Positions 29,023 through 37,641 are shown, counted from the stretch's first letter. The stretch: 64,000 nt of DNA from an uncultured Rhodocyclaceae bacterium (GCA_907163075.1 CAJQTY010000002.1:186001-250000), one strand, 5' to 3'. Translations and numbers: made by a program. The notes: generated from the sequence alone by a model not told the origin.

Positions 29023-29645
29023 CTGAGGAACTACAACGAACTAATGAATGGTTCGCAGATCGATGTGGCCGTTTCACGGCATCGCGCTTCTTTGATGTTC
29101 TTGCTACGAACAAGAGAACCGGCGAGCCGCTGAAGGCGTACCACGATTTGATCTGGCAAGTCGTTGTCGAGCGCATGACCGGAAAGCCCGTCGAAGGTGC
29201 GCAAGGGATTGCGCTTGCTTGGGGGCAAGAAGTTGAGCCCTTTGCCAGATCAGCCTACGAACTTGAAACAGGGAACGTGGTTATTGAAACTGGCCTGATT
29301 CTGCACCCGGTTTTCACTTTCGCGGGCGCCAGTCCGGACGGTCTTCTTGGCGACGATGGAATCCTTGAGCTGAAGTCGCCGAAGTCTAGCGCTGTCCATT
29401 TGCAGCGTTTTATTGACGGAATGCCGGAAGAGTACCGGGCCCAGGTGCAAGGGCAACTATGGTGCAGCGGTCGCAAGTGGGCTGACTTCTGCTCATACGA
29501 CCCAAGGCAGAAAGAGAAATTTCAACTTCTCCGAATTCGCGTTGAGCGCGACGAAGCCTACATCGCAAATCTTGAATCCGCCGTTCTCCGCGCCGAAGTC
29601 GCCGCCCAGGAACTGCAAGCCAAGCTAGAAAGGATCGCAGCATGA
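29019..29645 (+). CDS. YqaJ-family viral exonuclease (lambda Exo type)
   Basis: The 208-aa protein degrades DNA ends to load an annealing protein during phage recombination. Visible motifs are the N-terminal RTNEWFADRCGRFTASRF, WGQEVEPFARSAYE (catalytic Glu helix), GASPDGLLGDDGILELKSPK (Asp and Glu-x-Lys of the PD-(D/E)XK core) and QVQGQLWCSGR. It overlaps the truncated upstream gene by ATGA and the next gene by 4 nt, so it belongs to the rightward early operon. Confidence 0.9.
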   Translation: MTEELQRTNEWFADRCGRFTASRFFDVLATNKRTGEPLKAYHDLIWQVVVERMTGKPVEGAQGIALAWGQEVEPFARSAYELETGNVVIETGLILHPVFTFAGASPDGLLGDDGILELKSPKSSAVHLQRFIDGMPEEYRAQVQGQLWCSGRKWADFCSYDPRQKEKFQLLRIRVERDEAYIANLESAVLRAEVAAQELQAKLERIAA

Positions 29646-30682
29646 GCAATGCGCGCGTAGCCGCCCGCGCCGCCGTCGCGCTTGGCTCATCCAAGGCCGA
29701 AGCCGAACTAACCGCACTCGCCCTGCAATCGAAATCGATCACCGCCGTAACCAGCCCTGACGGGCGCACAGAATGCCACGCTGCCGCGATGACAGCCAAA
29801 GCCGCCCGTGTTGGTATCGAGAAGGCCGGGAAAGCCGCCAGGGATGACGCCACGCAGTTCAGTAAAGCTGTAATCAGCGAAGAAAAAAGATTGGTCGCGC
29901 TGATTGAGCCGGAGGAAACGCGCCTCATAGCCATCCGCGACGAGTGGGATTCACGCATCGCCCGAGAGAAAGCCGAGAAAGCCGAAGCCGAACGACTGGC
30001 CCTGGCGCAGATCATGACGCGCATCGTCAGCATCAAAAACTTCCCTCTGCTCACCGCCGACGCCACGGCAGACGCCGTGCTGGATGACATTGAGCTACTT
30101 GAAGAGATGGAGATTGATGACAGTTTCAAGGCCTATTACGGAGAGGCTGTTGAGGCTAAAGCCGCATCGCTGCAAAAGCTGCGTGAAATCTATGCCGCCA
30201 AGGTGCGCGCTGAAGCGGAGGCGGTCCGCCTGAAGCAGGAGCAGGATGAACAGTTCGCCAGGATCAAGGCCGAACGGGAGGAAATGGCACGGATTCAAGC
30301 TGATCTGAACGCACGCGAAGCCGTGGAGAAGGCAGAGCGTGACGCCGAACTCAAGCGCCTGCAACTAATCCGAGACGAGATTACAGCAGCGCAGTTTCTG
30401 ATGGCTGCCGAGGCTGAGAAGAAGGCCAAGGCCGAAGAAGACAAGCGGAAAGAGCAGGATCGCGTTCAAGCCGAGAAGGTTGCAGAAGAGAGGCGCATTC
30501 TCGATCAGAAGGCCGCTGACGAGCTGCACAGGCTGTCCGAATTGCGAAAAGCAACAGAAGAAAAGGATCAAACGCTGAATCAGCAGATCAACGACTTGGC
30601 TAGCCAGATGACTGAGCACGAGAAAAAGATGGTCATCCACTACATGCAGCGCTTGATCTATCAGCGCCAGGTTGCGGCGTAA
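29642..30682 (+). CDS. Phage coiled-coil protein (346 aa)
   Basis: The first 100 residues contain TAVTSPDGRTECHAAAMTAK and then a long stretch of Lys, Glu and Ala heptads (residues about 105-330) that should form a coiled coil. Proteins like this, related to DUF1351-type phage proteins, often follow exonuclease or recombinase genes; their role is unknown. The start overlaps the yqaJ stop. The C-terminus ends in HYMQRLIYQRQVAA. Confidence 0.6.
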   Translation: MSNARVAARAAVALGSSKAEAELTALALQSKSITAVTSPDGRTECHAAAMTAKAARVGIEKAGKAARDDATQFSKAVISEEKRLVALIEPEETRLIAIRDEWDSRIAREKAEKAEAERLALAQIMTRIVSIKNFPLLTADATADAVLDDIELLEEMEIDDSFKAYYGEAVEAKAASLQKLREIYAAKVRAEAEAVRLKQEQDEQFARIKAEREEMARIQADLNAREAVEKAERDAELKRLQLIRDEITAAQFLMAAEAEKKAKAEEDKRKEQDRVQAEKVAEERRILDQKAADELHRLSELRKATEEKDQTLNQQINDLASQMTEHEKKMVIHYMQRLIYQRQVAA

Positions 30683-30708
30683 CGCAAAGCTAGGAACAAG
30701 GAAAATCC

Positions 30709-31155
30709 ATGAGAACGTTTAAACACTTCGATTCTGGTTATAGCAATGTCTGCCCTATTTGTAAAACGGCAAAAGATTGCGAGACGGTTTTAATTCCAAT
30801 TCCAGGAACTGAAGACGGAGGCATCTGCGAGGCTCAGCAGATGCATAAAAAGTGTCTCGACCTGCTCGTGGAAATGGTAACAAGCGCTCCGTTATCCATG
30901 ACGACCAATAAGATTTCCTCAAATGGTTGGCGCCCTATTTCCTCTGCGCCAAAAGATTGCACAGTTATTGATATTTGGCGATCAGGATTCGGCGGAAAAC
31001 GTTGCCCTAATATGGTCAGGGCTGATTATGGAGGCCGGAACGTATTTTATACGCCAGCAGAATCAGGGCCGTCTTGTGTCCGCGATGCAACTCACTGGAT
31101 GCCATTGCCGAAACCTCCGAATGGGTTGAGCGACGGGTTATGCCACAACGAATGA
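30709..31155 (+). CDS. DUF551-containing phage protein (148 aa)
   Basis: The N-terminal half has a CPICK cysteine pair and further Cys and His residues that could bind zinc. The C-terminal half has the DUF551 pattern WRPISSAPKDCTVIDIW followed by DATHWMPLPKPP. DUF551 proteins are small accessory proteins of phages and prophages without a known role. AAGGAAAA lies before the ATG. Confidence 0.7.
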   Translation: MRTFKHFDSGYSNVCPICKTAKDCETVLIPIPGTEDGGICEAQQMHKKCLDLLVEMVTSAPLSMTTNKISSNGWRPISSAPKDCTVIDIWRSGFGGKRCPNMVRADYGGRNVFYTPAESGPSCVRDATHWMPLPKPPNGLSDGLCHNE

Positions 31156-31210
31156 CTGGAGAAAACATGGATAGCCATTGAGCATATGGCTTACGAGAAG
31201 GAGCAAGCAA

Positions 31211-31327
31211 ATGTTGACTGAAAAAGTAATTGAGAAAATCAAGGTTACAAAGAGCGTGACGGTATTGTACGGCTTTCAATCGCCCGAACGACGATGCAAA
31301 GCAATGGACGTTGGGCGGATGGATTGA
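31211..31327 (+). CDS. Candidate 38-aa small protein
   Basis: MLTEKVIEKIKVTKSVTVLY starts after AAGGAG at ideal spacing. It ends after 38 codons inside the DUF7694 gene, in another frame. The strong ribosome site suggests it is translated, perhaps as a leader for the downstream gene. No family was recognised. Confidence 0.4.
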   Translation: MLTEKVIEKIKVTKSVTVLYGFQSPERRCKAMDVGRMD

Positions 31328-31503
31328 CGTGGGAAGAATTGCAGGAAATCAAACGGCAGGTCGGCATCGGCGATTTCTTCGCCGTCGAGATATTCCAGCG
31401 CGACAAGGACATCGTCAACGTGGCCAACATGCGCCATTTGTGGGTTTTGCCCGATCCGCTTGATTTTGGATGGATGACGAGTGAAAAAATACCAGCCAAG
31501 TAA
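31294..31503 (+). CDS. DUF7694-type phage protein (69 aa)
   Basis: The pattern RWADGLTWEELQEIKRQVG, then VNVANMRHLWVLPDPLDFGW, is a small conserved family of phage and prophage accessory proteins of unknown function. It overlaps the preceding 38-codon ORF and the following gene, in a tightly packed operon that runs to the integrase. Confidence 0.65.
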   Translation: MQSNGRWADGLTWEELQEIKRQVGIGDFFAVEIFQRDKDIVNVANMRHLWVLPDPLDFGWMTSEKIPAK

Positions 31504-31792
31504 CGGAACCGAAGGCGATGCGTTCTTCCGCGACTGGTGCTGCAAATGCCAGCGCGACAAGTCAATGCGCGATGGCGACGACTTCGACGAGTGCGACGAT
31601 AACGAACTGTGTCCGATCATTGCGGATACATTTGCCTACAAGGTCAGCGACGAGAAATACCCGAAGGAATGGACTTACGGCAAATACGGCGCACCTTGCT
31701 GTACTGCATTTGTGCCTGCCGGTGACTCGATTCCATGCCCGCGCTGCACACGAACGGTTGATATGTTCGAGAACGGCGAGCCGGCTGCATGA
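31481..31792 (+). CDS. Cysteine-rich phage protein (103 aa)
   Basis: The GTG start gives MKKYQPSNGTEGDAFFRDWC, a common opening of small phage proteins. It continues with CCKCQRD, CDDNELCP and a C-terminal CPRC, so a zinc-binding fold is likely. It overlaps the genes on both sides. Function unknown. Confidence 0.7.
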   Translation: MKKYQPSNGTEGDAFFRDWCCKCQRDKSMRDGDDFDECDDNELCPIIADTFAYKVSDEKYPKEWTYGKYGAPCCTAFVPAGDSIPCPRCTRTVDMFENGEPAA

Positions 31793-31980
31793 CCTACCTG
31801 CACAAAGAGCAGTTGCAGGCATTGAGCAAGGCCAAGCGCAGGACTAGAATCGTCGTATGGCTAAAGAGCCTTGGCGTCCGGTATATCGAAGACGCGAACG
31901 GCTGGCCCATTGTCGAAGAGTCAGCGCTGTTCCCGAAAACGGAGGCGTCGAAGAAAGAGCCGAGGCTAAACCTTGCGTAA
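31789..31980 (+). CDS. DUF4224-family protein beside the integrase
   Basis: The 63-aa product contains LQALSKAKRRTRIVVWLKSL and RYIEDANGWPIV, the DUF4224 pattern. These small proteins commonly sit just upstream of, and overlap, phage tyrosine integrases. They may help in excision or recognition of arm sites, but this is not proven. It overlaps the integrase start. Confidence 0.75.
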   Translation: MTYLHKEQLQALSKAKRRTRIVVWLKSLGVRYIEDANGWPIVEESALFPKTEASKKEPRLNLA

Positions 31981-32920
31981 CCGTAAATTGCCCGTTCGGA
32001 TGCACGAAAACCACGGCGCATACTACCGCGTTAAAGACAACAAGTGGACGCCGCTTGGTAGAGTTTACGCCGAAGCGCTCAAGGCATATGCGGACCTGGA
32101 AACGAAAAAAACAGGGAAGATTCCCGACCTGATTGACCGCTGGCTATCGGTAAAGCAAATAGCCGACTCGACGCGCAAGAACTACACGGCCATTGCCGCA
32201 CGCTTGAGAAAAGCGTTCGAGCAATTCAACCCCGAAGATGTGCGCCCTTGCCACTTCTACCAACTCATTTCCGCGAAGGCCATATCAGACCCGGTGGCCG
32301 GACATTACCGCTCAGTGATGATTGGCGTGATGCAACTGGCCCTCGAAGAAGGGACGATTGACCGCAACCCGATCAAAGAAGTGAAGCAGTACAGTTCAAA
32401 AACACGCGATCGATATTTGACTGACTCCGAATTTGAGGCGATCTATGCATGCGCCAGCCCGACCATGAAGGCCCTCATGATTATGCTGTACCTTACCGGG
32501 CAGCGGATCAGCGACGTGAAAACGATTAAATACTCGCAACTCACGGAAGAGGGGATTGTTTTCGAGCAGATCAAGACGAAGAACCGGCTCTGCGTGGCAT
32601 GGTCGCCCGAATTAACTGATGCTGTCGCGCAAGCCAAGTCGCTGCATACGAACGTGAAAGGATTCACGCTGTTTCACACGCATACGGGCGCGATATTCAG
32701 CCACTCGACCATCAGGACGCTATGGGACCGTGCAACAGCAAAGGCGGGAATCAAGGATGCCCATATGCACGACATCCGGGCGAAGACCGCGACGGATGCA
32801 AAAAAACAGGGAATCAACGCCAAAGAACTGCTCGGGCACAAAAGCGAATCGTCAGCTTTGCGCTATCAGCGAAGCAAAGAAACGCCTCTGGTTACACCTG
32901 TTAAAATGAAGAAATCTTAG
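31973..32920 (+). CDS. int: Tyrosine-type integrase of the element
   Basis: At 315 aa it has an N-terminal arm region (HENHGAYYRVKDNKWTPLGR), a SAM-like core-binding domain and a catalytic domain. Catalytic residues are visible: Arg in LTGQRISDVK, Lys in QIKTKNR, HxxR in HMHDIRAKTATDAKKQG, His in LLGHKSES and the nucleophile Tyr in LRYQRSKE. The start is TTG at 31973, overlapping the DUF4224 stop. The next ATG would remove nine residues that match related integrases. It lies beside attR and is expected to have inserted the element into the ArsC-like gene. Confidence 0.9.
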   Translation: MRNRKLPVRMHENHGAYYRVKDNKWTPLGRVYAEALKAYADLETKKTGKIPDLIDRWLSVKQIADSTRKNYTAIAARLRKAFEQFNPEDVRPCHFYQLISAKAISDPVAGHYRSVMIGVMQLALEEGTIDRNPIKEVKQYSSKTRDRYLTDSEFEAIYACASPTMKALMIMLYLTGQRISDVKTIKYSQLTEEGIVFEQIKTKNRLCVAWSPELTDAVAQAKSLHTNVKGFTLFHTHTGAIFSHSTIRTLWDRATAKAGIKDAHMHDIRAKTATDAKKQGINAKELLGHKSESSALRYQRSKETPLVTPVKMKKS

Positions 32921-32946
32921 GCAAAACACCGTAATTATTAGGCAAA

Positions 32947-33324
32947 ATGGAAAATACACAAATAAAACAAAGGCTTAATGCGTGTCGCATCTACGGCATC
33001 AAGAACTGCGACACCATGAAGAAAGCCTTCGCCTGGCTGGAAGCCAATGGCGTCGCCTATGAATTCATCGACTACAAGAAAGACGGCGTCGCGCGCGACC
33101 ACCTGCCCGACTGGAACCAGCGCGCCGGCTGGGACTTGCTGCTCAACACCCGCGGCATGATGTGGAAGCGGCTAAGCGACGCCGAACGCGCCGACGTCGA
33201 CGAAACCAGGGCGCTGGCGCTGATGACCGACTACCCGACCCTGATCAAGCGCCCGCTGCTCGATAATGGCACGACCCTGCTCGTCGGCTTCGACCCCGAA
33301 CGCTACGCGGCGGAACTGAAATGA
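32947..33324 (+). CDS. ArsC/Spx/MgsR-like thioredoxin-fold reductase
   Basis: The 125-aa protein has the family start CRIYGIKNCDTMKKAFAWLE with a single catalytic-type Cys, FIDYKKDGV, WDLLLNTRGMMWKRL and PTLIKRPLL, as in YffB-like ArsC relatives. The exact substrate is unknown in this subfamily. The first 13 residues (MENTQIKQRLNAC) come from the integrated element and replace MTNSNVKTC, the original start left at 17888. The stop overlaps the hslO ATG. Confidence 0.85.
   Translation: MENTQIKQRLNACRIYGIKNCDTMKKAFAWLEANGVAYEFIDYKKDGVARDHLPDWNQRAGWDLLLNTRGMMWKRLSDAERADVDETRALALMTDYPTLIKRPLLDNGTTLLVGFDPERYAAELK
32986..33001. repeat. attR-type core of the integrative element
   Basis: CGCATCTACGGCATCA, 15 of 16 identical to the left core. 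It lies inside codons 14-19 of the rebuilt ArsC-like gene. Everything to the left of it, including the ATG at 32947, is contributed by the element. Confidence 0.7.
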
Positions 33325-34187
33325 CGGAAGACTGCGTACAACGTTTCCTCTTCGACGATCTCGACATCCGCGGCGCCGTCGTTCGCCTCGGCCCGGTCTG
33401 GCAGCAACTGCTCACCCAGCGCGACTACCCGGCACCGGTCATCCGGCTGCTCGGCGAGATGAGCGCCACCACCCTGCTCATGGCCGACAACCTCAAGCAG
33501 CCGGGGCGGCTGACCATCCAGCTGCGCGGCGACGGCCCGGTCCCGCTGCTGGTGATCGACTGCAGCGAACAACTCAATATCCGCTGCATGGCGCAGCACA
33601 GCGCGGCCGTCGAAGAAACCACGACGATCGGGCTGCTCGGCCAGGGCCAGCTCTTGCTGTCGCTCGACCTGCCGACCCTGCGCGAGCCCTATCAGAGCAT
33701 TGTCCCACTCACCGGCGAGAGTATCGCCGAGGTCTTCGAGCACTACCTCAGGCAGTCCGAACAGGTCGCCTCGCGCTTCTTCCTGGCCGCCACGCCAACG
33801 GGCGCGGCAGGCCTGTTCCTGCAGAAAATGCCCTCCGCCGACCAGCGCGACGGCGATGGCTGGGCGCGCATCGAAGCCCTGGCGAGCACCGTCAAACCGG
33901 AAGAACTGCTCGATCTGCCGAGCCAGGAACTGCTCGCCCGCCTGTTCCACGAAGAAACAGTGCGCCTGTTTGACGCCCACCCGGTAAGCAACATCTGCCC
34001 CGAAGACTGGGAAAAGGTCGGCAATATGCTTCTCTCGCTGGGCCGCGAGGAAGTTTACGAGGTGCTCAAGGAACGCGGCGCCATTGTCATCCGGGACGAC
34101 CTGGCCAACCGCGAATACCGCTTCGACAAGGCCGCCGTCGACAAGCTGTTCATCAACACCCCGGAAACGCCGCCGACCGTGCATTGA
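33321..34187 (+). CDS. hslO: Hsp33 chaperone lacking most redox-switch cysteines
   Basis: The 288-aa protein has the Hsp33 fold: FLFDDLDIRGAVVRL, SATTLLMADNLKQPGRLTIQ and LRQSEQVASRFFLAA. Canonical Hsp33 ends with CxC and CxxC, which bind zinc when reduced. Here the corresponding places read NICPEDWEKV and VIRDDLANREY, leaving a single Cys. The rest of the C-terminal domain (MLLSLGREEVYEVLKERGAI) is intact. Peroxide activation through disulfides, as in E. coli Hsp33, therefore seems impossible (inference). It is coupled to the ArsC-like gene by ATGA. Confidence 0.9.
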   Translation: MTEDCVQRFLFDDLDIRGAVVRLGPVWQQLLTQRDYPAPVIRLLGEMSATTLLMADNLKQPGRLTIQLRGDGPVPLLVIDCSEQLNIRCMAQHSAAVEETTTIGLLGQGQLLLSLDLPTLREPYQSIVPLTGESIAEVFEHYLRQSEQVASRFFLAATPTGAAGLFLQKMPSADQRDGDGWARIEALASTVKPEELLDLPSQELLARLFHEETVRLFDAHPVSNICPEDWEKVGNMLLSLGREEVYEVLKERGAIVIRDDLANREYRFDKAAVDKLFINTPETPPTVH

Positions 34188-34217
34188 GCCGCCGCCTGCC
34201 CTGCTGCCGGGCAATAG

Positions 34218-35492
34218 TCATTCATCAGCCGGTGCGGCGTCTTTCCGGGTTACGGTACTGCCCGTCCCAGTGCTGCCCGTCATTTTCCTGCGCAACACGT
34301 GGACCTTCGCCAGGCCACCCTCGGCCGTTTCCCGATAGCTCGATTTCATGTCGCGACCGGTTTCCCACATGGTGCGCACGACTTCGTCGAAGGGTACGAT
34401 GTGCTGGCCGTCGGAGAGCAGCGCATACGCCGCGCAATCGACGGCGCGCACGGCGGCGATGGCGTTGCGCTCGATGCAGGGAATCTGCACGTAGCCGCCG
34501 ATCGGGTCGCAGGTCAGCCCGAGATGGTGTTCGAGCCCCATCTCGGCGGCGTATTCGATCTGACGCATCGAGCCTCCGAGGAGTTGTGCCGCGGCGCCGG
34601 CGGCCATCGCGCAGGCGGTTCCCACTTCGCCCTGGCAGCCGACTTCAGCGCCCGAGATCGATGCGTTGCGCTTGACCAGGTTGCCGATCATGCCGGCCGT
34701 GGCCAGCGCGTGCAGGATCTTTTCGCCGGCCAGCGTCGACTGCCGCTGCAGGAAAACGAGGACCGCCGGCAACACGCCGCAGGCACCGCAGGTCGGCGCG
34801 GTGACGATCTCGCCGCCCGCCGCGTTTTCCTCCGAGACGGCCAGCGCGTAGGCAAAGAGCAAGGCCGTCTGTCCGAAGTAGCCGGACATGCTTTGCGCCC
34901 GCGCATGATAGGCCGACGCCTTGCGCGCCAGGTTGAGCGCGCCGGGCAGCCGGCCCTCGGCGTTGAGGCCGCGGGTTACGGCGCGCTGCATCGCCACCCA
35001 GATGCCGTCCAGGTAAGGCCAGAGCGCCGCGCCTTCGTGGCGGGCGGCCAGCTCCCAGATCGCCAGGCCTTCGTTCTCGGTCTGTTCGAGGATTTCCTGC
35101 ATGCAGGTGTAGGGATAGACGTCGGCAGCGCCATCCGGCCTCCCGACCTCGTCGAGCAAAGCGCCGCCGCCCACGGAATACATGATGCGCGTGGCGAGGA
35201 CGCGGCCGCCGGCGTCGAGCGCTTCGAACTGCATTCCGTTGGGGTGGCGCGGCAGCTGTATCCGAGGCTTCCAGACCACCTCAACCGGGAGCGGAGAAAA
35301 CGGTGCGCTGGCCGCGACATCGGTGAGATGGCCGCGTCCGGTGGCGGCCAGGCTACCGTACAGCGTGACGCGGATGGACGCCGCAGCCGCCGTCAATTGG
35401 TCTCTGAAGGCCTGCGCCGCAAAGCGCGGCCCCATGCTGTGGCTGCTCGACGGACCGAGGCCGATTCGATAGAGCTCTTGCAAGGATTTCAC
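34218..35492 (-). CDS. sdaA: L-serine ammonia-lyase, single-chain, iron-sulfur type
   Basis: Deaminates L-serine to pyruvate and ammonia. The 424-aa protein has the N-terminal beta domain with [19 protein letters not shown]. The alpha domain has the cluster cysteines in [12 protein letters not shown] and in [20 protein letters not shown]. The GTG at 35492 lies a suitable distance after AAGGAG; a GTG two codons earlier (35498) is the alternative. It is convergent with hslO and 10 nt downstream of an HDOD gene. Confidence 0.92.
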   Translation of the reverse strand: MKSLQELYRIGLGPSSSHSMGPRFAAQAFRDQLTAAAASIRVTLYGSLAATGRGHLTDVAASAPFSPLPVEVVWKPRIQLPRHPNGMQFEALDAGGRVLATRIMYSVGGGALLDEVGRPDGAADVYPYTCMQEILEQTENEGLAIWELAARHEGAALWPYLDGIWVAMQRAVTRGLNAEGRLPGALNLARKASAYHARAQSMSGYFGQTALLFAYALAVSEENAAGGEIVTAPTCGACGVLPAVLVFLQRQSTLAGEKILHALATAGMIGNLVKRNASISGAEVGCQGEVGTACAMAAGAAAQLLGGSMRQIEYAAEMGLEHHLGLTCDPIGGYVQIPCIERNAIAAVRAVDCAAYALLSDGQHIVPFDEVVRTMWETGRDMKSSYRETAEGGLAKVHVLRRKMTGSTGTGSTVTRKDAAPADE

Positions 35493-35502
35493 GCGCACTC
35501 CT

Positions 35503-36375
35503 TCACAATGCCGCCGCCGTTGCCTCGCCGCGCCCGCGCACCGCTTCGAGAAGCGCCGAACGACGCTCGTCCGGCAGCATGACCAGGCCGTCGATCAGCC
35601 ATTCCATGCTGACGCCGGGAATCAGCCGGCTGGCGTCGTCCAGATCGCTGGCCAGCGCCAGGGTGGAGGTCACCGAATCATCAAGCACATGGCGCGCCGC
35701 ATTCGAGCAGGTGCGCGTCAGGTGCGCGCGCAGCGACTCGGAGCCGCGCAGCAACTGGATCACCAGGCCCGGCAGCTTCCAGCGCTCGGCGCATTGCAGC
35801 GTCAGTTGCTTGAAGGTGAAGCCGCAGGCCTGCATCTGCGCCTGCGCGCTGCGCGCCGCGCGCCCGCAATTCAGCTCGTCTTCGGCGAGGCGCGGCAACT
35901 CGTCGGCATAGACCCACAGCAGCAGGTCGCCGCTGCCCGCCAGCAGTGCGGCGACGGCGACTTCCTCGGGGTTGAGATCGGCGCGGCCGGCCGACCAGGT
36001 GCGGGCGATCTGCGCGGCGACCCGGGCGCGCGTTTCCACTTTGAGCAGGCCCCGGTTATCGTCCTCGATTTCCGGGCTGGCCAGCAGAAGCTTGCGAAAT
36101 TCGTCGACACCCAGTTGCATGATGGCGGCCAGCGCCGTCGTCGTTTCGTGGTCCAGCCGGTGCGATTTCCGGCGCTCGGCCTCGCGCAGCAGACGCAGGC
36201 AGAGCAGCGGGTCCTGCAGGACGATGTCGGCGAGATCCCGCGGCGCCAGTTGTTCGCCTTCGGCGGCCTCGAGGTCGTTCATCAGCCGCTTGGAACGGCG
36301 CATCACCGGCAGCGCCAGCCGCTCAAAATAGGTGGCCCACTGTCCTGCGCCCCAGCGGCGTTTCCAGGAATCCAT
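35503..36375 (-). CDS. HDOD domain protein
   Basis: The 290-aa sequence matches HDOD proteins: LADIVLQDPLLCLRLLREAE near residue 50, ALAAIMQLGVDEFRKLLLAS, and VAVAALLAGSGDLLLWVYAD in place of an active HD pair. HDOD domains lack the metal-binding residues of HD phosphohydrolases and act in signalling. Its target is unknown. It is upstream of sdaA in the same direction. Confidence 0.8.
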   Translation of the reverse strand: MDSWKRRWGAGQWATYFERLALPVMRRSKRLMNDLEAAEGEQLAPRDLADIVLQDPLLCLRLLREAERRKSHRLDHETTTALAAIMQLGVDEFRKLLLASPEIEDDNRGLLKVETRARVAAQIARTWSAGRADLNPEEVAVAALLAGSGDLLLWVYADELPRLAEDELNCGRAARSAQAQMQACGFTFKQLTLQCAERWKLPGLVIQLLRGSESLRAHLTRTCSNAARHVLDDSVTSTLALASDLDDASRLIPGVSMEWLIDGLVMLPDERRSALLEAVRGRGEATAAAL

Positions 36376-36477
36376 GCTAGCGCTCAGTCATGTTGAAAAC
36401 AAACGATTGCCCAGGTCGTTCCGGGTCACGCGCGGAATGACGGAACCAGCGGCGTCTTCTCGATGCATATTGACTGA

Positions 36478-37641
36478 CTACCCGGCGCCGGCCCCAAGGC
36501 GCCAGAGCGAGGTCACTTCGGCCGCGCGCGCGGCGTGCAGGGGATCGCTGGCGTCGGCCGCGCGCGGGTGGATCGGTCGCACGTCGAGGCGGCCCAACAC
36601 CTGCAAACCGGCCTTCTCGATGCGCGCCAGCAAAGCCTTGCGCGAGCGCAGGTCGAGATGCTCGGCGAGATCGGAGAGAATCAGCCAGCCTTCGCCACCG
36701 GCTTCCAGATGCGCCGCCAGTCCGTCGAGAAAACCGTGCAGCATGCGGCTGTCCGCGTCGTACACCGCGTGTTCGAGCGGCGAACTCGGTCGCGCCGGAA
36801 CCCAGGGCGGGTTGCAAACGACGAGCGGCGCCCTTCCGGGCGGAAAAAGATCGGCCTGGATCACCTCGACCTGGCCGCCCATGCCCAGTCGGGCGATGTT
36901 CTCGCGCGCGCAACGCAGCGCGCGCTCATCCTGATCGGTGGCCAGCACGCGGGAAACGCCGCGCCGCGCCAGCACGGCGGCCAGCACGCCGGTTCCGGTG
37001 CCGATATCGAAGGCCAGGCTGTTCGTTGACAGCATGCCGGGCAATGGCGCGTCGGCGACCAGCGTCACGTACTCGCCGCGCACCGGCGAGAAAACACCAT
37101 AGTGCGGATAAATGCGCGCATCAAGCGCGGCAATGTTGACGCCCTTCTTGCGCCACTCGTGCGCCCCGATGAGGCCCAGCACTTCACGCAGCGAAGCCAC
37201 ATAGGGCACGTCCGCCGGACCATGGACCTCCTCGCAGGCCTGCCGCACGTCAGGCGCCCGGCGCAGGGGAATGCGGTGTTCCGCGGCAAAGGGAATGAGC
37301 AGCATGCCGAGCGTGCGCGCGCGCTGCGCCTGCGCCATGCGATGCACGTGAAAGGCTTCCGACGGCGCATGGCCGGCCGGCCTGCGCCGCTTGCGATCGA
37401 GCCGCCGCGCCATGGCCTGCAGCAACTGCCGCGCATTCTGGAAGTCGCCGCGCCAGAGCAGACCCGTGCCTTCGCAGGCCAGACGATAGGCGGTATCGGC
37501 GTTCAGCGTGTCGTCGACCACCTGCACCCGCCGCGCCGGCTTGACTCCGGCCTCGGAGCGCCAGAGCGCGGAACGGCTCTCGCCGGCCTCGCTCCAGTGG
37601 ATCAACGGGCGGTCTATGCCCGGTTCGTGGCGTTCAGTCAT
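36478..37641 (-). CDS. Class I SAM-dependent methyltransferase
   Basis: The 387-aa protein has an unrecognised N-terminal region of about 190 residues. A Rossmann methyltransferase core follows with the SAM loop AFDIGTGTGVLAAVLARRG and the NPPW motif (LVVCNPPWVPARP), which is typical of enzymes that modify amide or amino groups such as N6-adenine, N2-guanine or glutamine. The substrate cannot be named; an rRNA or protein target is plausible. It overlaps the GGDEF gene by 8 nt. Confidence 0.75.
   Translation of the reverse strand: MTERHEPGIDRPLIHWSEAGESRSALWRSEAGVKPARRVQVVDDTLNADTAYRLACEGTGLLWRGDFQNARQLLQAMARRLDRKRRRPAGHAPSEAFHVHRMAQAQRARTLGMLLIPFAAEHRIPLRRAPDVRQACEEVHGPADVPYVASLREVLGLIGAHEWRKKGVNIAALDARIYPHYGVFSPVRGEYVTLVADAPLPGMLSTNSLAFDIGTGTGVLAAVLARRGVSRVLATDQDERALRCARENIARLGMGGQVEVIQADLFPPGRAPLVVCNPPWVPARPSSPLEHAVYDADSRMLHGFLDGLAAHLEAGGEGWLILSDLAEHLDLRSRKALLARIEKAGLQVLGRLDVRPIHPRAADASDPLHAARAAEVTSLWRLGAGAG

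Larger units (their letters stand above)
17931..33001. mobile_element. 15-kb prophage-like integrative element with polyvalent gene
   Basis: It is bounded by the imperfect core repeats at 17915-17930 and 32986-33001. A tyrosine integrase lies next to the right end. From left to right it has three or four small plus-strand genes, a 9.5-kb minus-strand polyvalent gene, a replication-protein remnant, a broken plus-strand gene, a YqaJ exonuclease, a coiled-coil protein, five small phage-type proteins and the integrase. I see no terminase, portal, capsid or tail gene. The base composition looks poorer in GC than the flanking chromosome. It is either a deleted prophage or a satellite-like element. 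Confidence 0.8.
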
